NCBI GenBank assembly: GCA_021234155.1
Contig: JAJEKV010000063.1
Span: 186,001-250,000 of the forward strand
Direction: 5' to 3'
DNA from: Isoetes taiwanensis
Taxonomy: Eukaryota > Streptophyta > Lycopodiopsida > Isoetales > Isoetaceae
DNA: 64,000 nt
Position numbers and translations under genes: made by a program. Positions 11,947 to 24,003 of this stretch are shown in pieces; position 1 is the stretch's first letter; each line of letters begins with the position of its first letter. The notes under the pieces were generated by a model, which made no database searches, was not told where the DNA came from, and saw only the letters and a list, made by a program, of their open reading frames with translations.

Positions 11947-12448
11947 ATGGTTGAAACGAGGCATAGATATGGATTCACAATGGCCAGAAATCTTGAGTCC
12001 CATATTAGTGAGCCAATCTTAGCCCATGTGAATCGGTTGCGACTTGAGGTGCAAAAGCGAGATAAACGAAATGGAATAGAAGAAATCGATTACCCAAGTC
12101 ACGATGTTCCTCCATGGGGAAGGGTTGTCAAAGGAAAGCAATGAGGAAGATCACCTCAATAGAGTGGAGCTGGAGGCCTGCCTCATATCATTGAAACGCC
12201 ATATTCTGGGACGGACAGAGCTTCAAGAGGCTGCTGAAAATGCAGGATGTTTGGCTGCACAACACGTTCAGACCGTTATTATAAGAAGGAAAAAAGGCAG
12301 CGTGAAGCTTTGGCAACCAAGCTCATCGTCAACACTCCTCACTCTCGGTCCAAGAATTGGATGACTGGCTGGATCTGTATAGCCGAAGTTACATTGATGA
12401 GTTCGATCTGGGGGATCTTATTCAGGTAGAACTGGGCATTGACTAAAA
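11947..12448 (+). pseudogene. Unassigned degenerate coding segment
   Basis: Charged plus-strand frames succeed one another with shifts: RLRLEVQKRDKRNGIEEID, then ELEACLISLKRHILGRTELQ, then near 12359-12448 a run with DDWLDLYSRSYIDEF and a terminal acidic stretch before a stop. The composition is protein-like, but the frame is broken at about 12140 and 12290. No family was recognised. It lies in the interior of the fold-back element and may be captured cargo or a decayed transposon gene. Confidence 0.3.
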
Positions 12449-12589
12449 CCTCGCTCTCTAGTATTATCTATTATCTATTCTGTTTGTGTTGAACTAACTG
12501 TGTCGAGGCATGATGTTTTCTTGGTTTTATCATCTATGTACTCCATCTATGTTCTCCATATATTTTGTTTATAAAATAATATTATTATA

Positions 12590-12968
12590 TAGCATTATTA
12601 TGTATACAGAACTTCTAATAGATGGATAATAAAATCACTGATTCCGTATATCCATTCATCCTTTTTTCCTAATGAGATTTAAGATCCATTTTTTTATATT
12701 TTTCTACCGCACATATGCTAACGAAGCTTGGAAACATACGCATATAGCATAGATCTAATCAACGTCAACAACTAACTCACACACACATAAGAATTTTTCA
12801 TTATAGCATTATGTATACAGAACTTCTAATAGATGGATAATAAATTCACTAATTTCATATATCCATTCATCCTTATTTCCTAATGAGATTTAAGATCCAT
12901 TTTCTCATATTTTTCTATGTCATTTATCTGCACAAGTCAACAACTAACTCACACACACATAAGACAAA
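12590..12968. repeat. Imperfect tandem duplication of about 200 bp
   Basis: The block with ATGTATACAGAACTTCTAAT and AATGAGATTTAAGATCCATT appears at about 12593-12712 and again at 12804-12918. CAACAACTAACTCACACACA follows both (12767 and 12940). It is non-coding and AT-rich. Confidence 0.8.
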
Positions 12969-13114
12969 TAATATTAACCTTCATTACTCGCTATACAATA
13001 GTTCACTATTTTATTCAAACAACATCGCTCAAGTATTATTCTCACTATCGAATTCAAAACTCTGCTAACAACAAAGGCAACCACATGTCATCATCGACAA
13101 CCGTATGTGTCACG

Positions 13115-14828
13115 TTCTCGTTTGCATTTTTTTGCTCGTGCACTCCTCTTTCCCTCCCGCCTTTTTTCACTATCACCTTTCCGTACAACCTTCCCTTTGC
13201 ATCACAATACTTACCAACCCGGTTTCTCTACTTTACGTTATGCCAAAGCCACTTTCCAATCAAATCTAACACGAGTTCCAAGCTCACTTTACTACCACCG
13301 TTCATTAAGTATGCCATGGCGACAAATAGTTCATGGATGACACATGTTTTAAACAACTACAAATGTTTCCACATGAATAACAACCAACAAACTATGGCCG
13401 ATCGTAACAAACACCACGGTTCTGGGTGTATCACGTGTATCCATTGCCAAAAATGTAATAATGAGCAGACAGATAACAAACAGTTAACCAAAACTAGTCT
13501 ATCTATAACATGGTCTCTCCATAAAATGACTCCATCTAAATCAACAACGGCCGGTGATAAAACACGATACTCAACGAGAATATCATTATTTGCGGTAGCA
13601 TTCCTAATACCTTTGTTTCATTTTATTTTTAATCTAAATATTACGCTTGCCCGGGGAATCGTCCACATGCTTTACGAGCCAAAATCATTGCGGGTTACAC
13701 CAACAAATCTTCCGAAATAGAGATGGCTCAAGTAATAAGATCATCTCTTTCTTGGTGGCTAAATGGCCAAGAGAAACAGGGGTAACTCCTGAAGAAGATG
13801 CCATCCATGTCATTGTCACTCCACCAGTTCCAGCAACAACGCCAATACGAGAGCTTAGAAACCAAGCATCGGAGATCACAAAAGAACTCTTAGATGTTTG
13901 GTATTATTTGAGTAAGCTATCCATCGACCTATGCAAGCTTCAACGGCTCTTCTGGGATTATCGACATTGATAGCACAATAGAAAGTGCAAAAACTCTTGG
14001 TAAAATATAAGAAGATCTCTAAAAAGCGGCTCATCGATTTTAGCTGCTCATACTGTATCGATGTTTTCCTGATGTTTACTGGTATTTCATAGATAAAGGT
14101 CTATATAATCGTTTGTGGTTTCCGTCTAAATCATCCAAAATCCAAAATCCAGGCTCCATATGTAACCATTCCTTTCATATATAAATAACCATTTTAGGTT
14201 TCTCAATATTACGTCCTTTGTTCTTATCGACATCACTTACGAATTGCTTCACAAGTAGTTTCATAATTGTAAAAACTTTTGACAAATTTACTGCACAATT
14301 ATTGGCGTCATGTATACGGCAGCAGGGAAACAAATTGGAAAAAATTCATTACAAAGCCTCTACAAAGTCTATGAATTTATAATTCTCTGTTCATCTATAT
14401 GGTATTCATCCTTAGCTCAATCTTCAAAATGTAGTTTAGAATGAGATTTGCCGTGATAGAGCTTCCTATGGTCATGGTTGGAATGTGTACTGATAAGTAT
14501 AATCCTAAATCCAGGACGACCAAGGCAACGACTTCTACTTTGCCTGTCTGTATGCCTCATGGAAAAAATTCAACGCTCTTCATTGAATTAAAGCCCTTTG
14601 TTCATTGGAGATATCACGCTTGAGCTTGGTTTTACAAATTGAAATTGTCGTTTATTAAAAATCAATCGAAAATAGGGATACATAGAGCATAAAAAATTTC
14701 TAACACATCAGCTATAAAGATCCCTTCCTTTATTAGAAATCAATGGAAAACGGGGATACATACTCGGTTTCCCTCATAGGACCTAGAAAATTTCTAAAGT
14801 ATTGGCTATAAAAATCCCTCAGGAGCAG
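13115..14828 (-). repeat. Fold-back element, right inverted arm
   Basis: Reverse-complement partner of 8066-9826. It ends with GGCTATAAAAATCCCT at about 14828, matching the opening of the left arm. The arms differ by scattered substitutions and indels, for example around 13395-13425 versus 9460-9540, so the structure is not an artefact of perfect mirroring. No target-site duplication could be identified with confidence. Confidence 0.85.
13757..13970 (+). CDS. Unassigned ORF in right fold-back arm
   Basis: Plus-strand counterpart of the ORF at 8879-9124, sharing IRELRN.AS..TKELLDVWY and YLSKLSIDLCKLQRL. The C-terminal end differs by a frameshift. No family recognised. Confidence 0.25.
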
Positions 14829-17039
14829 AAAGCGGCAACTAAATATATAATCTGATAAGAAGGATAGATCCTTTTAGTTCTCCCCCGCCACCATAGTTTC
14901 TGCATCAACCCACAACAAACATTAGCACAATAGAGATCAATCCAGATATTACTGCAGTGCACGAACTACGTTCCTGGTAACATAACCCTCACTTTTTACA
15001 TATACATGAAAGCACTATCGTACTGATATCAATTGCACTTTAAATGTACGATAACCAACGAAGAGATAGATAGATAGATAGTAGTTTTAACGTCACGCCA
15101 CTAGGCAGCATCCAACTGGACACGAAGAGAAGCAACATACACATCCGCAGGAACCAAACTACCACGTCGCCATATAGGCTCCACATCCGACACCACTCAT
15201 CACATGTATACATTCCTATCGGATATTAATGCACTCTCAATCGACGACAATAAGATATTCTATTTCCATAATATTGCACGCCTAAATTTCTTTCCCGCAT
15301 GCTTATTCAATCTTCTTCATTTTCATAAAGCCTATAAACTTCAATTTGTGAGCCTGCATAAGTCACATCAACCCAGAACAGACTATGTGGTATCAGGCTT
15401 GCACTTCATGCAACAAGAAGGCAATAGAAAAAGGCTCGCACTTTTGCTGTGAAACATGCCACGTGAACACCAAAACAGCAAAAAGGTATCGCTGAAAAGT
15501 TTATATCTAATTTCACTATTTAATTCTACATCAAAAGATATTCTTTGAAAAGTTTATATCTCATTACATTATTTAACTCCATTCTTTTGTTACAATATTA
15601 CGAGATATATTGTCCAAGAAAAATTGACAGATTCAACCAAAGAGGCTTGGGTATCAATCTTCAACGAACAAGTTGAGCAAATATTTGGTCATACTGCTGG
15701 ATAGATGTCAAGTCCTGAGCGCAAAGATTGCAATTTATCTATAAACTTCTTGTCTAATGTGTATGACGCAATGGACCTTTGGTATTCTAGCCTCCCCATT
15801 GATCCAAGGTTTGCATCCTTAGGAAAGGCTTTAATGATGTATTTGACTGGCCACATAGTTGGATACAAGATCAATTCGTTTGACCCAGAACTTCCAGAAG
15901 ATAAAGGAGTAATGGTTGCTTCTAAATAAGCATCCCTCTTTTGGTCCAACGAACAAAGAAGTTTCAAATCCAAGCAAAATTGGGAAAGTTCACACAATTA
16001 AAAGTTCATGAAACCCTCTAGCAATAACAGATTTTGGCACATCAAATATGTCATAAAATATGACATTATGCTCCAACAAGCAAATTAATGCGGCCAGATT
16101 TGCACCAAAGTACAAACCCGGTTGTCAAACGAGAAATTCAGTAGTCCTTGATGACTTCTAAAGGTGCCCCAGCCATGAAAATGGGAAAGAAAAACAATGC
16201 ATTGAGAACGCCAGCTTGTGATCCTCAAGCACAGGCCTAATAATTTTATGACTGGAATGCACAACTTGATCTAGACTGGACCTTAGCAGCAAAATTTAGT
16301 GTGATTGTATGAAGAAAATCTATGCTTAAGGAAGACATGGATGGCTCAAAGTACTTGTAAGCCATCTTAGAAAAACCACAATATAGCAAGGAACAAAAAA
16401 ATCTATTTAGCATGCAAGACTAAAACCAAGATCGTATTACAAAGCGAGACTGAGTCCCTTAGTTGAGTCTTTGGCAACTTCGGAATGCAAAAACTTCAGC
16501 AAATGATTCAATCAAAGCCTACAACATTATTTCTTTGCAGGGCATGGCTATCAGAGGTTTAAGCTTATTAGAAACTTACTAATATCAAATTCAACTTGGA
16601 CCCCATGGAAATTACACAAATATATGCATAAAATGGAATCATTTACATCATTGTCACATGTCCAGTTGGATGCTGCCTAGTGGCGTGACGTTAAAATACT
16701 ATCTATCTATCTATTAATATCAAATTCAACTTGGCCCCCCATGGAAATCAAACATATAATTCAGTCTGCAATCATGCATAAAATGGAATCATTCACACTA
16801 CAAGGCAAAACTCATGGATGCATCGTAACGCTCCTCATGTACTCATCAAATCAAGCTCCTTCCTCTCTAATAATGAAAATTTTCCAGCTTCAATCTATGA
16901 ACAAAATGCCCACATAGCATCTACCCCCATGAATTTATAAATCATAAACATCAAGCTATACATAGCTTCGCTTAATAACTTAATGCATTTGCTCCTACTT
17001 TCCTCGTCTTCAAAAATGGCCAACCTGCAGCATCTGAGC
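14829..17039. other. Spacer between fold-back element and duplication copy 2
   Basis: AT-rich DNA without a recognised gene. It contains a pair of inverted repeats of about 55 bp (15065-15120 and 16657-16712) ending in GATA/TATC microsatellites. A direct repeat flanks the right one (about 16578-16648 and 16713-16796), and there is a short duplication near 15491-15590 (GAAAAGTTTATATCT). One minus-strand ORF is listed separately. Confidence 0.5.
15689..15997 (-). CDS. Unassigned ORF, 102 aa
   Basis: Minus-strand open frame containing ILYPTMWPVKYIIKAFPKD and LDKKFIDKLQSLRSGLD. The composition is globular and protein-like, but there is no family I recognise and no supporting exon structure nearby. 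It lies between the two inverted 55-bp repeats, so it could be an exon fragment carried by a small mobile element or a chance frame. Confidence 0.25.
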   Translation of the reverse strand: MCELSQFCLDLKLLCSLDQKRDAYLEATITPLSSGSSGSNELILYPTMWPVKYIIKAFPKDANLGSMGRLEYQRSIASYTLDKKFIDKLQSLRSGLDIYPAV

Positions 17040-18060
17040 TAGGCTAACCATCAAATATCAGCAAAGCAAGCAGTAGAAGAATGCAATGAATCATGCACTG
17101 CATCTAGGGCCATTGTGAAAACGGCCAATCTTCCTTTGTACCCTGAGCAAAATGCTGGCTTGGCTGGATGAGATGGATACATAAAAGAATAATGATTGGT
17201 TTAGATGAACTTTTGGTTTGCATGGCTCCATAGCATGACAGAGGTCCTCCATGTCAGCCTCAACTTAAAACACCAATGGGACCGAACTTCAAATCTGGTG
17301 CTCCATCCTCATCCCCCATAACCATTAATTCTAATTCAACGATTTTCGGAAGGCTGATATTTTTACAGGCGGATGAATGCTAAACTGCAAACATAAGAGA
17401 AAAAATCCAAGAAAACTTTTTGGTCAATGTTTTTCAGTTAGTTTTAGTTGAGCCATCGGAAATGGTCCCATAGAGACACATTGAATAATCTAGACATCTG
17501 GCTGTGTCCCCATTACACTATTCTTACACTATTCTTGCGGTTTCCTATGGCTACCTTCCCTTACCACGTCATCAAAGCTCGGGACACATTTCAGCAGCCA
17601 TTCCCACTGACTCAATTTTGAACCGAAAGCACCAATCAAGAATAAGATTATCGCAAGAAGATAAAGAAGCACAGGTAAGCAGGTCACCTGTGCCATATAG
17701 ACAAAACTCAGTCCATCCAAGGCAATAGGAACAACCAATTTTCTGTCTGGATTTGCCCGAGGCACTGTGAAGCCCTTGAATCGGTAATGGGAATACGCCC
17801 CAAAGAAAACTTGTACTCATTTCCATATGTGATGAGTATACATTCTATTTTCTTGGCATGGTCCCCTGTTTGTGTTTGCTATACATTACATTTGAAAACT
17901 TCTTTTCAGTAATGTATTTTTCATCATGAATTTGAATGCAGAATCTTCTGGGGCTTGTCTAACCGAAGTTAATTTATGCCGCCCGGCTATTGGGGCAACA
18001 AGACCAGAAATCAAATCTTCAATGTGGTCTTGCAGAGGCAGGGCTTGCATGCAAATCAAA
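17040..18060. other. Region 3' of PPR copy 2
   Basis: Duplicate of 1-1022 with scattered indels. No gene or RNA element recognised. Confidence 0.5.
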
Positions 18061-21000
18061 TTACCACATATCCCCACAAGAGCACAAGCCATCTCTGAAA
18101 TGATGGGTCCACTTGCTCTCTCGAAGAACGATCTCCCTTCTTTCGATCCTCGATATTACTTTACTTGCACTATGACAGTCAGTGCACATTCTCAAGTTTT
18201 TGCTCATACGTAGTGTTTGTCCTTGGGGTGTATGAAGGAGCCCAAAGGCTATGGCCAATTTCTCAGCATGTCCACACAATGCTATTTCTTTTTCGGAATC
18301 AGAAACTGGTTTCAAAACAACATCCAGATTTGGCAGGTACCCTTCCTCCTTCATGCGTGAAGCCAAACTTTCTAACATGGCAGAGATTTCATCAGTTTGA
18401 CGGTCACCAACCACAAACTCGTGCATCTCCTTATTCACCTCTATTAAAACTCTCCCAGGTTTCTTCTTTGCCCCTGCAAGTTTTCTCAGCTCTTCCATTC
18501 TATTTGCATCAACCCACATACCAGCTCCTGCATAAATGTTTGCCATAAGGACATATGGAGCAGCATTTCCAGAGTTCATTTGAACTAGTTTCTGAAAGCA
18601 TCTTAATCCTAGGTCCACTTCCCCATAACTTCTGCAAGCACTAAGAAATGCAGTCCATGCTTCCTCGCATGGACGATATGGTATTGTTTGTAGCAATTTC
18701 TCTGCCTCACACAAGCACCCAGAACGAGAGAAGATGTCAACCATGCTATTATAGTGATCTCTTGTTGGTTCTATGTGATAATCTCCTCTCATCATTTCAA
18801 AGTATTCCTGACCTTGGGCAACCAGGCCAGCCCGACTACACGCAGTAAGGAGACACATAAAAGTAACATCATCTGGCTTTATACCATGTACTTGCATGCC
18901 AGAAAAACATTCTATTGCCATGTCGGTCTCATCATTCATGCTATATCCTCCTATCATTGCATTCCATGTCACAATATTCCGATGGGGTAACCTGTCAAAG
19001 ACGCCCCGTGCCTCTGGAAGAAAACCACTTTTGGCATACATATCAACCAAAGCAGTGCCAACAAAAGACTCCTTGGCCATGCCCTTTTTTATAACCTGAT
19101 AATGCAGCTCTCGACCCTTTTCTATGGCCCCTATACTTCCACAAGCTTTCAAACAGGAAGCAAAAGTAAAAGGATCTGGGGACAATCCTTCTAATTGCAT
19201 CTGTTCAAAGAGCTGCAACGCTTTTTGGCCATAACCATGTTCAGCATATCCTACAATCATCGTGGTCCATGATACAGCATCTCGATTTGGCAGATATCCA
19301 AACATCCTCTGACCCTCTGCAAGTGATGCACATTTGGCATAAACGTCTATCAAAGCATTAGCAACCAAGACATCTCTCTCCAGACCTCTTTTTGTAATGC
19401 TCGCATGTATTTCCCGGGCTTTGTCAATGGCATTTAAGGTACCACAAGCTTTCAAGCTACAAACAAATGTTACAGCATTTGGAGACACGGCACACAATTT
19501 CATGCGATCAAAGTACTCCAGTGCCCTCGAACAAAATCCCTGTTCTACATATCCTGCAATGAGTGCATTCCATGACACAACATCACGAACCGGCAGACTC
19601 TCAAACACCTCTAGTGCCTCTACAAGTGAGCCAGATTTAGCATACATGTCAATCAATGTGTTAGCAACAAACAGATCACTTTCTATCGCCAACTTCTTAA
19701 TTTCAATGTGCATCTCACGGCCCTTATCTATAGCTCCTATGCAGGAACAAGCTTTCAGGACACAGACAAATGTGATGGCATTTGGTGAGTTACCTGCCAT
19801 CCGCATGCAGTCAAAACATTCTAAACGCTTCCCTCCAAGGCCATTTTCAGCATAAGCTGCAAGTATTGTATTCAGGATATAACATCTAAACTTTGGCAGT
19901 TTGTCAAATACTTCCCGTGCCTGTACAAGATAGCCACATCTGGCATACATGTCGATCAAAGTATTCCCCAGAATTAAATCATACTCAAATTTGTCTTGTT
20001 CAAGTTTGATGTGTATTTTGTGGCCCTTGTCTATTGCACCTATGCTCCCGCAAGCTTTTAAACTGCAAATAAAGGTGACAATATTTGGAGACACTCCCTC
20101 AAATTGCATTAGCTCAAAGCATTCCAATGCTTCTAAAGCATGCTCATTTTCGGCATAGCCTGCAATCAGCGCATTCCATGACACAACATCTCGAACTGGA
20201 AGCATATTGAACACTTCCCTTGCCTCTACTATTGACCCACATTTGGCATACATATCAATTAGAGTGTTACCAATCGAAATAGCACCTTGAAATCCTTTTT
20301 TTATAACCTCAGAGTGTATTTCCCGGCCTTTATGAACTCCCAGGCTATTACAAGCCTTCAAACAGCAAATAAATGTGACTGTATTTGGGAAATGCCTTCC
20401 AGATGCATCTCTTCATAACATTTCAGTGCATCTTGATCAAAGCCCATTTTCAGCATATCCTGAGATCATTGTAGTCCAAGTGACAACCCCACGACATGGT
20501 AGCCTGTCAAATGTCATTCGCGCATCATCAAGTGAGCCACATTTAATGTACATGTCAATCAAAGCACTGCCAACAAAAACATCTTTTTCGTAACCTTTCT
20601 CTTGTACCTTCTTTCGTATATTTCTACCCTCATCAATGGATCTTATACTGCTACAAGCTTTTAAGCTATAAATAAATGTGACAGGATTTGGAGAAATGCC
20701 GTCTGTTTGCATCTCTTCAAAGCATTTCAATGCTTCAAAACCAAGTCCATTTTCAACATATCCTGCAATTAGTGTAGTCCATGAGACAACATTTCGGACA
20801 GGCAACAACATGAGAACCTCTCGGGCTTCTGAAAGTAACCCATGTTTCGCATACATGTCAATTAGGACATTACCAACAAGAACATCTCTATCAAGTCCCT
20901 TTTCGGCAATTTCCACGTGCATTTCACGGCCTTTGTCTATGGCCCCATGCTGCTGCAAGCTTTCAAGACACAAAACAAAAGTTGCAGCATTTGGGAACAC

Positions 21001-21626
21001 ACCTCAAAGTCGCATCTGTTCAAAACACTTCAGTGCATCCTGTCCTGATCCGTAGTTAGCATATCCATTGATTAATGCTGTCCATGAAACCACATTTCTA
21101 TGGGGCAACTTGTCAAAAACTTCTTGTGCCTCAACGAGTGATGCACACTTAGCATACATGTCTACTAAGGCGCTGCCAATGAAGACATCAGTTCAAGCCC
21201 AGTTTCTTGAATCTTAGCATGAAATTTCCGACCTCTTTCAATGTCATTTGTCCTAGCACATGCCCCCAGTAAAGCTGTAAAAGTATAACAACTGGGATGC
21301 ACATCATCTTCTTGCATTTTCTGATACAGATTGAATGCATCCCGTAATTGTCCAGTTTCCATGTATCCTTTTATAAGAGAAGTCCAAGAGTGTTCATCCC
21401 GATAAACTAAACTGTGAAAAGCCTCATGAGCATTGGAGATGTTCCCACATGCAACAAGCATAGGCACAATGTGATTTCCTATAGTTTGATGGGCGTCCAG
21501 CCCATTCTCGCAAATGTGTCCATGTAAGCTGCTTGCACATTCTAAGCTTCTTTTCTTACCATATTTCTGCAAGGTGCATACAATGTCCGGAACACAAGAC
21601 TGCATCGAAACCCGTATTCCAGCCAT
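18061..21626 (-). CDS. PLS-class PPR protein with E and DYW deaminase domains, copy 2, frame-broken in its N-terminal half
   Basis: Intronless minus-strand gene, ATG at 21626, stop at 18061, about 1190 codons. The 766-residue frame at 18061-20361 is continuous: several PLS triads, E1/E2 motifs, a KPGRVLIEV box (PG present, usual W replaced by L) and a full DYW domain. Its zinc-site motifs are GHAEKLAIAFG (HxE) and CTDCH (CxxCH). It ends CSCGDMW, where most homologues end DYW. The family recognises RNA one repeat per base and deaminates cytidine in chloroplast or mitochondrial transcripts. Further N-terminal, frames at 20437-21000 and 21165-21626 continue the protein. Relative to copy 1 there are one-base changes near 20390, 20440, 20945, 20972 and 21189, and a substitution near 21006 that makes a stop. 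In total there are about nine triads before the E domain. Target-organelle sorting could not be judged. Confidence 0.88.
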
Positions 21627-22930
21627 GAAATTCCACCCAGGAACCTAATTTAGACATACTTCACGACCATTATTTAGTCTGCTTCGAATCACACAATTAA
21701 AATTGCTATCGGGTTGCCAGTCTGCATAAGATGTCCACATCGATGGTTCCATGCGAAGAGAATATGCATCCTAAAAAATGGGTGTCAAACAACGAGATTG
21801 AACGAAAGTTACAACCATTCTGAGTCTGAAAGTACCCGTTGGATCTTTGCTTGGAAAAAATTTCTTCGTGACCATCATGCCTGTGCAGATCAACCTTCGC
21901 TTATAATAAGCTAATCTTGGCATGCCCTTCGGCATAGCTCTGCTGCTACCCTGGGGTTATATACGGAAGGTAACAAGGACCTAGAGACCACTTCAATACC
22001 TCTAGTCCCAAGCATACTTCCCTTAAACACATTCAAACAGGATGGCTTCAATACCTGTTACCAGGTCTAAAATTTGTTTTGTGGTTTAGAGTGGACGTTC
22101 TTCCATGGCTGTTATAAGTAGGTGAGGACCTTGCATGTTGTTTTAGGTTTTTATTTTTATAGCATAATGTTACTCCAACATGGAGATGCTTTGGTTGGGA
22201 AGAAAAACAAAAAGTTAAAAACATTGGAACTTCAGAAATAACATCCCATTAAGTATACCACAAATCCCCATGACAACAAATTTTCAAAAAAAAAATTCAT
22301 TACAAAATGCGGCCGACAAGACGCGACCTCCAAACACTTCTGACAGTACATGGGTGCGGCTTCAAACCCTAAAACTATGCGGTCATAAGAGCTTGCAGAC
22401 CTATCCTTGCAGATCTATCCTCTGAGCAGAAAGCCCATCAAGCAAATCTTGTTCTTCAAATTTTGGGGCAGCTCTGGCATTATCTGAAACGTGTTGCTTG
22501 CATTTTCTAAATCACTGCACTGGCTACATATTTAGTATGGCATTGCAAATAAATAAAATAATTCTTCAACTGTATTCGGGGGATAATATCAGAATGGATA
22601 ATTCTATGCAGCTTTAGTTTCTGAACCTCGGGATAATTAATTCCTCTCCAACACCTTGCAAAAGAAATGATCACTTTTCTCTTCTTGCTTTATGCCTCCA
22701 GATTTGCCTCTACACGTTTGTATATGCTCTGCGGCTGTTTTCAGGCCACATATACCATATAAATTTTTCTTATTTCCTTGCCAAAAAGTCTACAATGTTT
22801 TTAATTTGTTTCAACCGTCACCATTTACATGTCGTCATTATTTACATCAACAGCATCTTAGTGGCATATAAAGATTGCAGCATCTTGCTTCCATAATTAC
22901 ATAATCCGCAATTCCATAAAAGATCTGAAC
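21627..22930. other. Upstream region of PPR copy 2
   Basis: Duplicate of 4585-5900. No additional gene seen. Confidence 0.4.
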
Positions 22931-23410
22931 CGCGCTCTGATATCAATTGGTATGATTTATGGATTTGGATTTTTGAACATCCTTAGATTATTGAATATAC
23001 ATATAAACAATAGATCTTTGACCAATCTAAAAACACAATCTGAGAACAATTGCTATGATCTGATGCCAACTACCCAACCGGGATCCACCTCAGAAGGCTA
23101 TCTTGGCAAAGCTACACATTGGCTTAGCGGCTCTCGATCACCACTTTGCTAAACCGCTAGGTCTCCGTCGAAGGGGAAAATTACTAGGCTTCTGGATAAG
23201 AAAGGCTTATAGAGAATAATCTGTGTGCAAGCTCTTTTTTTCATCTCCAAAGCGGTTGCTGCTACATTGGATCACTGGTCTGGCCTCTCTGTCCGACTGT
23301 ATCTACAACAGCTAATCGCTTCCTTTAAACATTTGGTTGGCTACTATCCCCACCTTCTCTATGGCCGTTAGTCTGTAGTGAATAGGCTGCTGGTCCCAGG
23401 TGTTCCCAAC
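22931..23410 (-). repeat. Possible solo LTR end, duplicate copy
   Basis: Second copy of the primer-site-like motif plus LTR-like stretch described at 5901-6377, with a few clustered differences near 23035-23165. Confidence 0.3.
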
Positions 23411-23446
23411 AATTAGTAGTCTCCCCCATTTATAGTCTTAATTCGG

Positions 23447-23921
23447 TGACAACCATATGGATATTCATATCATACGAACATTATACTTGTATATACAAAA
23501 GATGGTCGTCACATGGATGCAAAAGGGTAGTTGCACAGGACAAGGTTTGAACTTGCAATCTTCTAGTTGCAAACCACACACCTTTGCCAAGTACGCTACC
23601 AATACTTGTTAAAGACATTTCCTCATAATTCTAGAACATACATGCATGTGCGACACTTGGCGTGATCTCATATATTGGAGTGGCACGATCCTGACCATTG
23701 GCCTAGATATATAAGGAGGCACCTCCTTCTTGTAGAACTATTCCAGTTCAACGCTAGGCTTGAGCCTTCTAGGCATATGTCTCGTGTTCCTGCTTGCCTT
23801 CGAGCCATTGTACCCTTGATTCCTGTTCATATATTAGATTTTTGCCGATCTTGGCGTATTTCTTTCGTATTTCTTGCATATTTTCGACGTATTTCCCTTG
23901 TTTTTGTGTAGGTTCATGACA
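23447..23921 (+). repeat. Ty3/gypsy 5' LTR, truncated element (copy 2)
   Basis: Duplicate of 6413-6886 with the same TATATAAG box and the same antisense tRNA-like module. Confidence 0.85.
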
Positions 23922-24003
23922 ATTTGAACTGGAATCCCTTACCAGTTCTTGCCTGCTCTGATCCTAAGCATTGCTTTATACATATTGGGTTGTTCTTGTC
24001 TCT

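Noticed and set aside
15062..15085. CRISPR or other phased repeat arrays near the GATA runs
   Set aside because: Simple microsatellites only. No regularly spaced repeats anywhere in the window.
18061..18500. DYW:KP-type (U-to-C) deaminase
   Set aside because: The box reads KPG with PG present, and the HxE and CxxCH motifs look canonical. Only the DMW end and L for W differ, so it is not assigned to that group.
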